Assembly (NCBI RefSeq): GCF_900112865.1
Contig: NZ_FONH01000002.1
Coordinates: forward strand, 540,713 to 604,712
DNA: 64,000 nucleotides
Origin: Dyella marensis
Lineage (GTDB): Bacteria; Pseudomonadota; Gammaproteobacteria; Xanthomonadales; Rhodanobacteraceae
Reading direction: 5' to 3'
Within the stretch, counting starts at the first letter, position 1. Each line of letters opens with the position of its first letter. Below the pieces are notes generated by a model. The model made no database searches and was not told where the DNA came from. It saw only the letters and a program-made list of their open reading frames with translations. A program made the translations under genes and the position numbers. This document shows, in pieces, positions 17,585 to 26,572 of this stretch.

Positions 17585-17675
17585 GCGCAGCGAACTCCAA
17601 CATCGCGCACCGTTGGGTTTACAGGCTGCATCAGCATCCTGCCTTCGCAGTCGCCTCCGGCTCACCCCAACCTAC
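17571..17675. repeat. GTAG-ended inverted repeat overlapping two gene ends
   Basis: Begins GTAGGTTGGAGTGAGC and ends GCTCACCCCAACCTAC, with a central part of unrelated sequence. It encodes the last residues and TGA stop of the SufR-like regulator on the plus strand. Its right-hand CTAC provides the TAG stop of the Lrp-type regulator on the minus strand. The left arm has diverged (GTTGGAGT rather than GTTGGGGT). Confidence 0.85.
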
Positions 17676-18145
17676 ACGGGTAACGCCGTGGTTCTCTTCA
17701 CCGTACGCAGCGCCAGCGTCGACTGCACCCTCACCACCCCCGGCAGCTGCGTGAGGATATCGGTGTGGATCCGCTCGAAATCGGCGGAATCCGCATACAC
17801 CACGCGCACCATGTAATCCGCCGCGCCGGCGAGCAGGCAGCACTCGGTCACTTCGGGGTGCCGCTGGATCGCCGCCTCGAACGCATCCAGCGCCGCCCGC
17901 CCCTGCTGGTCCAGCGTCACCAGCACGAAGGCGGTGCCGGCCAGGCCTGCGGCCTTCTCGTCCAGCAGCATTACGTAGCGCGAGATCAGCCCGCGCTCCT
18001 CCAGCAGCTTCACCCGGCGCAGGCAGGCCGAGGGGGACAGATTGATGCGCGTGGCCAGCTCCAGATTGGTCAGCCGGCCGTCCTCCTGCAGCAGCTTGAG
18101 GATGGCGCGGTCGCGGTCGTCGAGCAGGGGATCGAGGCTTGGCAT
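17672..18145 (-). CDS. Lrp/AsnC-family transcriptional regulator
   Basis: A 157-residue protein with an N-terminal HTH (LDDRDRAILKLLQEDGRLTN, then LATRINLSPSACLRRVKLLE) and a C-terminal RAM/AsnC effector domain (about 70-150: AFVLVTLDQQGRAALDAFE, EVTECCLLAGAADYMVRVV). Lrp-type proteins form octamers and respond to amino acids. It is divergent from alanine dehydrogenase, 165 bases apart, the common arrangement in which the regulator controls ald in response to alanine. The stop codon is the TAG inside the GTAG end of the adjacent repeat. Confidence 0.9.
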   Translation of the reverse strand: MPSLDPLLDDRDRAILKLLQEDGRLTNLELATRINLSPSACLRRVKLLEERGLISRYVMLLDEKAAGLAGTAFVLVTLDQQGRAALDAFEAAIQRHPEVTECCLLAGAADYMVRVVYADSADFERIHTDILTQLPGVVRVQSTLALRTVKRTTALPV

Positions 18146-18170
18146 AAATATCTATCCGTTGGCCAATCTA

Positions 18171-18185
18171 TCGAACAAGGTTCGA
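18171..18185. promoter_or_regulatory. Palindrome in the lrp-ald divergent region
   Basis: TCGAAC-AAG-GTTCGA is a 15-bp perfect inverted repeat, 26 bases upstream of the regulator start and about 125 bases before ald. Its place between a Lrp-type regulator and its likely target makes it a candidate operator or part of one. Lrp sites are usually degenerate and AT-rich, so a chance palindrome is possible. Confidence 0.4.
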
Positions 18186-18310
18186 CATTCTAGCTCTCGA
18201 CCCGTCCAAATGAGCGAGAAATTGCTCGTAGCACCGATCATACTGCTACGCCTCCGGCGCCCGCGCCGGAACCCGCCGCAAACCCTCACTCTCAAGAGAG
18301 ATTCCCAGCC

Positions 18311-19429
18311 ATGCGCATCGGTGTACCGAAAGAGATCAAGAACCACGAATACCGCGTCGGCCTCGTCCCGTCGTCGGTGCAGGAACTGGTACACCACGGG
18401 CACGAAGTGCTGATCGAAGCCGGCGCCGGCCTCGGCGCGGGGCTGTCGGACGCCGACTACGTCGCCGCGGGCGCCAGGATCGTCGAGGGTCCGGACGCGA
18501 TCTTTGCCCAGGCCGACATGATCGTGAAGGTGAAGGAGCCGCTGGCGGTGGAGCGCAAGAAGCTCCGCAAGGGCCAGATCCTGTTCACCTACCTGCACCT
18601 GGCGCCCGACGCCGAGCAGACCCATGACCTGATCGCCTCCGGCGCCGTCTGCATCGCCTACGAGACCGTCACCGCCGCCAACGGCGCGCTGCCGCTGCTG
18701 ACCCCGATGTCCGAGGTCGCCGGCCGCCTCGCCCCGCAGGTGGGCGCGCATTCGCTGGAGAAGGCCCAGGGCGGCCGCGGCGTGCTGCTTGGCGGCGTGC
18801 CGGGCGTGCCGGCGGCGGAAGTGGTGATCCTGGGCGGCGGCGTATCCGGCACCCATGCGGCCACCATTGCCGTGGGCATGGGCGCCAAGGTCACCGTGGT
18901 GGACCGCTCGGCCGACGCGCTCAAGCGCCTGGCCACGCAGTTCGGCACCTCGATCTCCACCGTGTTCTCCACCCGCTCGGCGATCGAGGAACTGGTGCGC
19001 CGCGCCGACCTGCTGATCGGCACCGTGCTGGTGCCGGGCGCCGCCGCGCCGAAGCTGGTGACCCACGACATGGTGCGCACCATGAAGCCGGGCTCGGTGA
19101 TCGTCGACGTGGCGATCGACCAGGGCGGCTGCGTGGAGACCTCCAAGGCCACCACCCATTCCGATCCGACCTACGTGGTGGACGGCGTGGTGCACTACTG
19201 CGTGGCAAACATGCCGGGCGCCGTGGCGCGCACCTCGACCTTCGCGCTCAACAGCGTCACCCTGCCCTTCACCCTGGCCCTGGCCAACAAGGGTTGGCAG
19301 AAGGCGCTGGCCGACGACGCGCACCTGCGCAACGGCCTGAACGTGATCGACGGCAAGGTGGTGTGCGAGCCGGTGGCGCAGGCGCATGGCCTGCCGTATG
19401 TGAAGGCGGAGACGGCGCTGGGGATGTAA
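18311..19429 (+). CDS. ald: Alanine dehydrogenase
   Basis: A 372-residue cytoplasmic enzyme, the family's usual length (about 370), that interconverts L-alanine and pyruvate plus ammonia with NAD. The N-terminal MRIGVPKEIKNHEYRVGLVP is diagnostic; the catalytic Lys is in VKVKEPLAVE and the substrate His in YLHLAPD. The NAD-binding motif is VVILGGGVSGTHAA, and GSVIVDVAIDQGGCVET follows. An AGAGAGATT element precedes the ATG. It is divergent from an Lrp-type regulator and followed by a strong hairpin terminator, so it is monocistronic. It would let the cell use alanine as carbon and nitrogen source. Confidence 0.95.
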   Translation: MRIGVPKEIKNHEYRVGLVPSSVQELVHHGHEVLIEAGAGLGAGLSDADYVAAGARIVEGPDAIFAQADMIVKVKEPLAVERKKLRKGQILFTYLHLAPDAEQTHDLIASGAVCIAYETVTAANGALPLLTPMSEVAGRLAPQVGAHSLEKAQGGRGVLLGGVPGVPAAEVVILGGGVSGTHAATIAVGMGAKVTVVDRSADALKRLATQFGTSISTVFSTRSAIEELVRRADLLIGTVLVPGAAAPKLVTHDMVRTMKPGSVIVDVAIDQGGCVETSKATTHSDPTYVVDGVVHYCVANMPGAVARTSTFALNSVTLPFTLALANKGWQKALADDAHLRNGLNVIDGKVVCEPVAQAHGLPYVKAETALGM

Positions 19430-19449
19430 TTCCTCTCGCACCCGCGATA

Positions 19450-19481
19450 AGAAAACGGCGCCCTGGTGGCGCCGTTTTCTT
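19450..19481 (+). terminator. Rho-independent terminator after ald
   Basis: GAAAACGGCGCC, a five-base loop (CTGGT), then GGCGCCGTTTTC and a short T run. The stem is perfect over 12 bp. The A-rich left side means it could also work on the opposite strand. It lies 20 bases after the ald stop and runs directly into a GTAG-type repeat. Confidence 0.85.
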
Positions 19482-19645
19482 AGGTTGGGGTGAGCGCGAG
19501 CGACTGCGAAGGCAGGATGCCGTAGCGAACATCCGCGTAGCGGATGGCCCGAAAGGCAGGCTGCTGATGCAGCCTGTAACCCCAACGTTGCGGACTGCCC
19601 GAAGCCGGGGCACGTTGGGGTTCGCTTGCGCTCACCCCAACCTAC
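19480..19645. repeat. Long GTAG-type inverted repeat between convergent genes
   Basis: Starts TTAGGTTGGGGTGAGCG and ends CGCTCACCCCAACCTAC, about 166 bases. The core contains extra internal copies: CCCCAACGTTG and CACGTTGGGGTTCGC form a second inverted pair, and GGCAGGCTGCTGATGCAGCC makes a small hairpin. Its core also shares GACTGCGAAGGCAGGATGC with the complement of the spacer in the 17571-17675 element, so the two sites carry related spacers. Sits between ald and the GH92 gene. Confidence 0.8.
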
Positions 19646-19658
19646 GCCGATCGTTGTG

Positions 19659-22094
19659 TCACGCCTTCATCGCCGCACCGAACGACGGCGGCCGGTCCGC
19701 CGGCGCCGCGCCGAACTGCTTGTTCGGCGCCTTGCCCATCTGGAACACCAGCGTGCCGCCGGCGGCGAGATCCGCATGCGCGATCCAGCTCTTGCTCCAC
19801 GGTTGCCCGTTCCAGGTGACGGACTGAATGTACGGACTGTCCGCGGCGTTGTCCTTCGCTTCCACCACCAGCCGCTTGCCGGCGATGTCCACTTCGGCGC
19901 GGTCCAGCACCGGGCTGCCGAACACATAGTGCGTGCTGACCGGATCGACCGGGTACAGGCCCATCGCGCCGAGCACGTACCACGCGCTCATCTGCCCGCA
20001 ATCCTCATTGCCGGCCAGTCCGTCCGGATCGGCGCGGTACATGTCGGTCAGCAGCATGCGCACGCGCGACTGGGTCTTGTAGTGCGCGCCGGTGTAGGCA
20101 TAGAGATATGGCATGTGATGCCCGGGCTCGTTGCCGTGCGCGTACTGGCCGACCAGGCCGGCGATATCCGGCGGTGCGTCGGCCGGCAGTTCGGAGCTGG
20201 TGGTGAACAGCTCGTCCAGCTTGCGCTCGAACGCCGGCTGGCCGCCGAACAGTTCCATGTAACCGTACAGGTCGTGCTGGTTGAGGAAGGTCGCCTGCCA
20301 GGCGTTGGACTCGGTGAAATCGCGCCACTGCTTGCTGTGCCCGATGCTGCGCGGATCGAACGGCTCCAGCCACTGGCCGTGCTCGCCGCGCGGGCGCATG
20401 AAGGCCACGCTCTTGTCGAACACATTGCGATAATTGCGCGAGCGCCGGCGCAACGCCTCGGCATCGTCCTTCGCGCCGGCCGCATCGGCCAGATGCGACA
20501 GCGCCCAGTCGTCGTAGGCGTATTCCAGCGTCTTGCTGACGGCTTCCCATTCCTTGTCGGCGGGGATGTAGCCGAGCTTGCGGTAGTAGGCGAGGCCGCG
20601 GTAGTCGTCTTCCATCGCGCGCTTGCGGAACAACGGCCAGGCCTGCTTCGGATCGACGCCGGCAAAACCTTTCGCCACCGCTTCGGACACCACCACGGCG
20701 GAGTGGTAGCCGATCATGCAACCGGTCTCCACGCCCTGCAGCGGCCATACCGGCGGACCGTCGGGACTTTCCGCGGCCATGCGCAGCAGGCCGTTGACCA
20801 GGTCCGGCACGCGCTCGGCCTGGAACAGCGTGTACAGCGGATGCGCGGCGCGATAGGTATCCCACAGCGAGTAGGTGCTGTAGTTGTGGCTGCCTTCGGG
20901 CAGCTGGTGCACCTGCAGGTCCATGCCGCGATAGCGGCCATCCACGTCGCTGAACAGCGTCGGCGCGAGCATGGTGTGGTACAGCGCGGAATAGAACACC
21001 TTCTTGGTGTCTTCCGTAGCGGCATCGACGCGGATGCGGCCCAGTTCCTTCTCCCACGCCGCGGCGGCGGCATCGCGCGCGCCGTCGAAATCCCAGCCGG
21101 GCACTTCCGCGTCGAGATTGCGCAGCGCGCCGTCGATGTCCACGCCGGAGATGCCCACCTTCACCAGCAGCGGCGCCTTGTCCGGATGCGTGTAGTGCAG
21201 CGTGGCCTTGAGGTTGGTGCCGGCGGCCTCCCTGGCACCGGCCAGCGGCGCATCGCCGCTGTACAGCACCGCGCGGTCGAACGGGCGCGATACCTTCATG
21301 GCGAAGTGGATGTAGCGATTATTGGCCCACTGGTGCACACGGCGGCTGCCGACCAGGGTGTCCTTGCCGACCAGGCGCAGGCTGGCGTCGGTCACCTTGG
21401 TCGGCGTGGCCGGATCGTCATGGAAGCCGTGCGCGAAATCGACCAGCAGGTGGCCTTCCTCCTTGCCGTGAAAGGTGTAGCGATGCAGGCCGGCGCGCAG
21501 CGTGGCGGTGAGCTCGGCCAGCACGTCGTAGTCCTTCAGGCGCACCTGGTAATAGCCGGGGCGCGCATGCTCGTCGGCCGCGTCGTAGCGCGAACGATAG
21601 CCGCGCGTGGCCGGCTGGCCCTGGTTCGACGGTGCCGGCGCGTTGGTCGCCGGCACGCCGTCGTAACGCGAGCGGTAGTTGGTGCCGCGGTATTCGCGCT
21701 CGCCCGGCTGCAGGCGCACGGGGCCGGTGCACGGCATCACCAGCACGTCGAGCATGTCGGCGGCGCCGGTGCCGCTCAGGTGGGTGTGCGAGAAGCCCAT
21801 GATCGAGCCGTCGCCCTGGTGGTAGCCGGACGAGGCGTCCCACTGCGCGTCGTAGGTATCGGGACTGAGCTGCACCATGCCGAACGGCAGCGACGGACCG
21901 GGATACGTGTGGCCGTGGCCGCCGGTGCCGATGAACACGTCCACATGGCGCGAGACGCCAGTGGCCGCTTCGGCCGCGCCGCCGCCCTTCGCGCCCGCAG
22001 CATGCGCTTGCGCCATGCTGCCGAACGGATCGAGCCGGTTGCCCAGCAGGGCCGCGGCCACTGCGCCTTGCAGGAATCGCCTGCGTGTCACCAT
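19659..22094 (-). CDS. GH92 exo-acting alpha-mannosidase
   Basis: An 811-residue exported glycosidase. The N-terminus MVTRRRFLQGAVAAALLGN is a twin-arginine (Tat) signal. The GH92 hallmarks are present: DVFIGTGGHGHTYPGPSLPF near residue 52, FSHTHLSGTGAADMLD, and GNEDCGQMSAWYVLGAMGL near the end, where Glu697 is the expected general acid and the fold binds Ca2+. GH92 enzymes remove alpha-1,2-, 1,3- or 1,6-mannose from N-glycans and mannans with inversion. It is the last gene of the leftward N-glycan operon, 48 bases after GH125. Linkage preference is not readable. Confidence 0.92.
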   Translation of the reverse strand: MVTRRRFLQGAVAAALLGNRLDPFGSMAQAHAAGAKGGGAAEAATGVSRHVDVFIGTGGHGHTYPGPSLPFGMVQLSPDTYDAQWDASSGYHQGDGSIMGFSHTHLSGTGAADMLDVLVMPCTGPVRLQPGEREYRGTNYRSRYDGVPATNAPAPSNQGQPATRGYRSRYDAADEHARPGYYQVRLKDYDVLAELTATLRAGLHRYTFHGKEEGHLLVDFAHGFHDDPATPTKVTDASLRLVGKDTLVGSRRVHQWANNRYIHFAMKVSRPFDRAVLYSGDAPLAGAREAAGTNLKATLHYTHPDKAPLLVKVGISGVDIDGALRNLDAEVPGWDFDGARDAAAAAWEKELGRIRVDAATEDTKKVFYSALYHTMLAPTLFSDVDGRYRGMDLQVHQLPEGSHNYSTYSLWDTYRAAHPLYTLFQAERVPDLVNGLLRMAAESPDGPPVWPLQGVETGCMIGYHSAVVVSEAVAKGFAGVDPKQAWPLFRKRAMEDDYRGLAYYRKLGYIPADKEWEAVSKTLEYAYDDWALSHLADAAGAKDDAEALRRRSRNYRNVFDKSVAFMRPRGEHGQWLEPFDPRSIGHSKQWRDFTESNAWQATFLNQHDLYGYMELFGGQPAFERKLDELFTTSSELPADAPPDIAGLVGQYAHGNEPGHHMPYLYAYTGAHYKTQSRVRMLLTDMYRADPDGLAGNEDCGQMSAWYVLGAMGLYPVDPVSTHYVFGSPVLDRAEVDIAGKRLVVEAKDNAADSPYIQSVTWNGQPWSKSWIAHADLAAGGTLVFQMGKAPNKQFGAAPADRPPSFGAAMKA

Positions 22095-22142
22095 GAGGGG
22101 AACTCCAGAGGGGGATGGAGGGAGAACAATTCAGCTTTCGTC

Positions 22143-23591
22143 TCAGCCGCGCAGCAGCGCCGGCCGATGGTCGGCCAGTCCGACGATCAATTCGCCGAAC
22201 AGAGTATTGGCCCAGGCGAACCAGGCGCGGGTGAAATGCGCGGGATCGTCCTGGTCGAACGCCTCGTGCATGAAGCCGCTGCCGGCATGGGTGGTCTTCA
22301 GCCAGTGCAGGCACTGGCGCGTCTGGGCGTCGTCCGTGCTGGTGAAGGCGCGCATCATGATCGACATCGGCCAGATCATGCGCAGGCCCTCATGCGGACC
22401 GCCGATGCCCTCGGCGGCCTTGCCGGCGAAGAAATACGGGTTGCGCCTGCTCCACGCCAGCTCGCGCGTATGGCGATAGCGCGCATCGTCGAGCGGGCAG
22501 CAGCCGAGATAGGCCAGGCTCAGCAGGCCCGGCGCGTTGGCGTCGTCCATGAACAGCTGGTTGCCGTAGCCGTCCACTTCGTAGGCCCAGAACTCGCGGC
22601 CCTGCTCGTCGCGCATCACGCCGTACTTTTCCGCGGCCTGCTGCACTTCGTCGGCGAGTGCCGTGCACTGCGCAGCGAAGGCGGTGTCGTTGAACAGGCC
22701 CTGCGTCATCGCGCCCAGCTCGCGCAGCACGTGCACGGCAAACAGGTTGGCGGGAATGAACAGCGGATACAGGCAGGCGTCGTCGGAGGGACGGAACATC
22801 GAATGGATCAGGCCGACCGGCTTGGCCGGGCTGCCGTAGCCGCCGAGGAACAGGCTTTCGGTGGGCACCAGCGACTGCCGCTGGAAGCGGTACGGCCCGG
22901 GGCCGTCCTTGCGCTGCTGCTCGCGGAAGGTCTTCACCACCAGGCGCATCGCGGCGCGCCAGTCGTCGTCGAACGGCTCGCGGTCGCCGGTGGCTTTCCA
23001 GTACGCCGCGGCCAGGCGCACCGGATAGCACAGCGAATCGATCTCCCATTTGCGCTCGGCCACGCCGGGGCGCATGTCGGTGACGTCGTGCTGCGCCCAG
23101 TCCAGGTTGGTCTTCGCCGTGGGATCGGGCAGGAACGCGTTGGCGTAAGGGTCGATCGAAATGCACACCGCCTGGCGGCGGATCAGCCCGCGGAACAGCC
23201 GGCGCAGGTCGGCGTCGTCCTTGGCCAGCGGCACATAGGGCCATACCTGGGCCGAGGAATCGCGCAGCCACATCGCGTCGATGTCGCCGGTGACCACGAA
23301 GGTGTCCGGCTTGCCGCGCAGCGTGTCCAGCTGCACCGTGGTGTCGAGCGTGTTGGGATAGCAGTTCTCGAACAGCCAGGCCAGTTCCGGATCGGCGATC
23401 TTCGCCTTGGTGCGCGCGATCACTTGCTCCACCGCCTTGCTGGTGAACTTGCGCTTGGCCAGTGATGGACGCTTGCTGACGAAGCCGGAGGCGGCAGCGC
23501 GCGCGTTGGCGATCAGGCCCGGACCGCCGACCGCCGCGGCGCCGAGCGCGAAGGACATCATCTTGAGCACGTCGCGGCGGGAGGCGCTCAC
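22143..23591 (-). CDS. GH125 exo-alpha-1,6-mannosidase
   Basis: A 482-residue exported enzyme starting at GTG 23591, coupled to the beta-mannosidase stop by a GTGA overlap. The N-terminus SASRRDVLKMMSFALGAAAV is a Tat-type signal. Family motifs: FVVTGDIDAMWLRDSSAQVW (the Asp pair and Arg line the active site), WEIDSLCYPVRLAAAYWKAT, and the acidic region FMHEAFDQDD near the C-terminus. GH125 enzymes cleave non-reducing alpha-1,6-linked mannose, as in the core of N-glycans. A longer frame exists upstream but would lie wholly inside the GH2 gene and is Arg-rich. Confidence 0.92.
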   Translation of the reverse strand: MSASRRDVLKMMSFALGAAAVGGPGLIANARAAASGFVSKRPSLAKRKFTSKAVEQVIARTKAKIADPELAWLFENCYPNTLDTTVQLDTLRGKPDTFVVTGDIDAMWLRDSSAQVWPYVPLAKDDADLRRLFRGLIRRQAVCISIDPYANAFLPDPTAKTNLDWAQHDVTDMRPGVAERKWEIDSLCYPVRLAAAYWKATGDREPFDDDWRAAMRLVVKTFREQQRKDGPGPYRFQRQSLVPTESLFLGGYGSPAKPVGLIHSMFRPSDDACLYPLFIPANLFAVHVLRELGAMTQGLFNDTAFAAQCTALADEVQQAAEKYGVMRDEQGREFWAYEVDGYGNQLFMDDANAPGLLSLAYLGCCPLDDARYRHTRELAWSRRNPYFFAGKAAEGIGGPHEGLRMIWPMSIMMRAFTSTDDAQTRQCLHWLKTTHAGSGFMHEAFDQDDPAHFTRAWFAWANTLFGELIVGLADHRPALLRG

Positions 23592-26236
23592 TTGGCGTCT
23601 CCCTTGGTCGCGCCAGCCAGCGAGCGCACGCGCAGCGCGCCGCGCAGCGCGTCGATACCCGCTTCGCTGACGACGCGCAGTTCGCGTGTTTCGCCGGGCA
23701 GCAGGCTGAAGGCGTTGTCGTCCGGCGTGGCGTCGAGCGTGCCGAAGTCCACCCACACCTCGCGCGCCAGGTGCCTGGCGCTGAGCACCAGCACGCCGCC
23801 CTGCCCGTTGTCGCGCAGCTCGGCCTTCAGATCCGGATCGGGCAGCTTCAATTCGATCGGCGGCTTGACGAACAGCAGGTGGCGCGACAGCACCGCGCCC
23901 TTGTCGTCCAGCAGTTCGTACACGGCAAAGCTGGCGGCCGGGTCAGCCTTGCGCAGCAGTTCGGCGTCGGTGGGACTGGCCACCTTGGTGCTGGCCAGCG
24001 GCTCGACCTTCAGCGCCTGCTTGCGCTCGCGCAGCACCTTGCCGTCCATGCTCATCACACGGCTGCGCAAGGTGGCCTGGAACGGCGCGGTGCGGTCGGA
24101 CACCACGAACACATCGCTATGCCCGTCGTTGTGGATCGCCACCACGCGCACCGGCGCGTAGAAGCGGCGCGCATGGAACTGCAGCGCCTTCCAGCGCCCG
24201 AAATAGTCCACGCTCGACCACGACGCGCCCGGCCACACATCGTTCAACTGCCAGTACAACGAGCCCATCGCCTGCGGCCGCACGCTGCGCAGGTGCTCGG
24301 CGGCCAGCTCGATGCCTTCGGCCTGCATCACCTGGCTCAGGTAGACGAACGATTCGAAATCCTTCGGCTCGCCGTAGTACTTGCGGATGTACAGCAGCAG
24401 GCGGTCGTTGCCGTCGCCGTTGGCGAACTTCTGGTGCGCGCGCATCACCGGCGAGTTCGGCTCCAGGTCGCGCTCCTCGGCGAAGGCGCGCACGGTGGCC
24501 ATCACCGGGAAGGACTGCAGGCCGTATTCGGACTGGAAGCGCGGCGTCTCGCCCAGGTACTGCTCGATCGGCTTGGAACCGGACCACACGCTCCACGAGT
24601 GGTAGTCGCCGTCGGTGAGCTGGTTGGCCGCGCCTTCGTAGTCGGTGCTGGGCGAGCTGGCCCAGTACGGCACGTCCGGCGCGTTCTCGCGCACCACGCT
24701 GCGCAGGGTTTCGCCGAACAGCGTCTTCATGCCGTTCTCGATGCGCGCGACTTCCTCGGGCGCCAGCGACTGTCGCAGCGCCTTGCGGTCTGGCCACGCC
24801 TCCCAGCCGGTCTGCACTTCGTTGTTACCGCACCACAGCACGATGCTGGGATGGTCGCGCAGGCGCCGCACCTGCTCCACCGCCTCGATGCGGGTGTTCT
24901 CGCGGTAAGCCTCGTCATACGGCGGGATCGCGCCGCCGAACATGAAGTCCTGCCAGATCATCAGGCCGAGCTTGTCGGCTTCCTCGTAGAACGCATCGCT
25001 CTGGTAATGCCCGCCGCCCCACATGCGCAGCATGTTCATGTTGGCGTCGTGGGCCGAACGCAGGATCTGCGCCATGCGCTCGGGGGTGACGCGGTTGGGG
25101 AAGCTGTCGAACGGAATCAGGTTGGCGCCCTTGGCGAAGACCGGCACGCCGTTGACCACGAAGGCGAAGCCCCTGCCCCACTGGTCCTTGTCGCGGCGCA
25201 GCTCGACGCTGCGCAGGCCGGTGGCGCGGCTGGCGGTGGCCAGGGTGTCGCCGTCGCGGCTCAGTGTGACCTCGAAGCGGTACATGTCCTGCGCGCCGTA
25301 GCCGGTCGGCCACCAGCGGCGCGGGTGCTCGATGCGGATCGGCAGGCTGAGCGCGTTGTCGCCCTTGCGCAGCTCCACCTCCTGGCTGGCCTGCTGGTGG
25401 CTGCCGTCGGGATCGGACCAGCTCACGGTGAGCCTGGCCTTGCCCGGCTGGTCGGCCTGCACGCTGGTTTCGGCCTGCAGCTGGGCGAGGTCGGCGTCGA
25501 CGTGCTGCTGCGCGATGTGGAAATCGCTCAGGCGCACTTCGTCCCAGCTTTCCAGCCGCACCGGCTGCCAGATGCCGAGCGTGACGTAGCGCGGGCCCCA
25601 GTCCCAGCCGTACTGGTAGTTGGCCTTGCGGATGTAGTTGGCGGTCTGCTTGCCCTTGGGCTCGTCGCCGAAGGCCGAGTCGAACTCGCCCGGCAGCGCA
25701 TAGGGCTGCTTGAGCAGCCACGGCTGCAGGCGCGCGATCGGCGAATGCAGGTGCACTTCCAGCTTGTTCTCGCCGGAACGCAGCATGCCTTTCACCGGCA
25801 CGCGCCAGCGGCGGAACATGTTGTCCGCGGAGACCAGCTTGCGGCCGTTGAGGGTGACGTCGGCGAACGTATCCAGCCCGTCGAACACCAGCTCGACATG
25901 GCCGCGCTTGAGCGTGGCCGGGTCGACCTTGAAGGCCAGCCGGTAGTCCCAGTCGGCCAGGCCGATCCACTGCAGCCGCGCCTCGTTGTCGCGATAGAAC
26001 GGATCGGTGATCACGCCGGCCGCCAGCAGGTCGGTCTGCACGCTGCCCGGCACCGCGGCGGCGCGCCATTCGGCCGCCTCCGGGTGTGTCTTGGCCTCGG
26101 CCGACTTCGGCGCGATGTGGAACTGCCAGCCTTGTTCGAGGGACTGCGCGCTCAGCTGCGCGGCGGTGGCCGGTCCGGCCAGGATGAGCGACACCGCCAA
26201 TGCGGACCAGTAGGGGAACGTTGCGCTTCTCTGCAT
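23588..26236 (-). CDS. GH2 beta-mannosidase
   Basis: An 882-residue exported protein with a signal peptide (SALAVSLILAGPATAAQ). Domain order is typical of GH2: sugar-binding sandwich (about 30-220), Ig-like sandwich (220-340), catalytic barrel (340-670) and further sandwiches. MLRMWGGGHYQSDAFYEEAD is a beta-mannosidase signature; the acid/base is Glu473 in WCGNNEVQTGWEAW and the nucleophile Glu570 in RFQSEYGLQSFP. It would remove the beta-1,4-mannose next to chitobiose in the N-glycan core. It is upstream of, and coupled to, the GH125 gene. A repeat array separates it from the fucosidase gene before it. Confidence 0.92.
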   Translation of the reverse strand: MQRSATFPYWSALAVSLILAGPATAAQLSAQSLEQGWQFHIAPKSAEAKTHPEAAEWRAAAVPGSVQTDLLAAGVITDPFYRDNEARLQWIGLADWDYRLAFKVDPATLKRGHVELVFDGLDTFADVTLNGRKLVSADNMFRRWRVPVKGMLRSGENKLEVHLHSPIARLQPWLLKQPYALPGEFDSAFGDEPKGKQTANYIRKANYQYGWDWGPRYVTLGIWQPVRLESWDEVRLSDFHIAQQHVDADLAQLQAETSVQADQPGKARLTVSWSDPDGSHQQASQEVELRKGDNALSLPIRIEHPRRWWPTGYGAQDMYRFEVTLSRDGDTLATASRATGLRSVELRRDKDQWGRGFAFVVNGVPVFAKGANLIPFDSFPNRVTPERMAQILRSAHDANMNMLRMWGGGHYQSDAFYEEADKLGLMIWQDFMFGGAIPPYDEAYRENTRIEAVEQVRRLRDHPSIVLWCGNNEVQTGWEAWPDRKALRQSLAPEEVARIENGMKTLFGETLRSVVRENAPDVPYWASSPSTDYEGAANQLTDGDYHSWSVWSGSKPIEQYLGETPRFQSEYGLQSFPVMATVRAFAEERDLEPNSPVMRAHQKFANGDGNDRLLLYIRKYYGEPKDFESFVYLSQVMQAEGIELAAEHLRSVRPQAMGSLYWQLNDVWPGASWSSVDYFGRWKALQFHARRFYAPVRVVAIHNDGHSDVFVVSDRTAPFQATLRSRVMSMDGKVLRERKQALKVEPLASTKVASPTDAELLRKADPAASFAVYELLDDKGAVLSRHLLFVKPPIELKLPDPDLKAELRDNGQGGVLVLSARHLAREVWVDFGTLDATPDDNAFSLLPGETRELRVVSEAGIDALRGALRVRSLAGATKGDAK

Positions 26237-26277
26237 GAAAGGTTCCGATGTAGTCGTCAGTTTTCGATCTGGAATCC

Positions 26278-26571
26278 CTTCTCCTCGTTTACCAGATGGT
26301 GCACGGGGAGAAAGTAGCGACAGCCGGATGAGGGTGCGGCGGAGCGGTGAACATCATTCTCGCGCTCCGCCCGAACCCTCACCCCAGCCCCTCTCCCGGA
26401 GGGAGAGGGGATCACCTCACCGTTCCAGACTGGAACCCTTCTCCCTCCGGGAGAAGGTGGCGGCAGCCGGATGAGGGTCCGGCCGGAGCGGCGCACATCA
26501 CGCTTGCGCTCCGCCCGTACCCTCACCCCAACCCCTCTCCCGTGCACAAATGGGTAAACGGGGAGAGGGGC
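26278..26571. repeat. Hairpin repeat array between fucosidase and beta-mannosidase genes
   Basis: Same family as 9378-9890: stems CCCTTCTCC/GGAGAAAG, CCCCTCTCC/GGAGAGGGG and CCTTCTCCC/GGGAGAAGG, linked by GGATGAGGGT-x-CGGAGCG segments in alternating orientation. The first hairpin (about 26278-26312) has a 20-base loop at 26286-26305. The last (about 26533-26570) has a loop at 26541-26560 that is its reverse complement in 16 of 20 positions, with identical ends and a divergent middle. Lies within the leftward operon and might separate expression of its two halves. Confidence 0.8.
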
Positions 26572-26572
26572 T

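Noticed and set aside
19626-23465. Very long open frame on the plus strand (about 1280 codons) opposite the GH92 and GH125 genes
   Set aside because: Composition (His/Arg/Val/Ala-rich, no domain) is that of the antisense of a GC-rich coding strand, while the minus strand encodes complete, recognisable enzymes.
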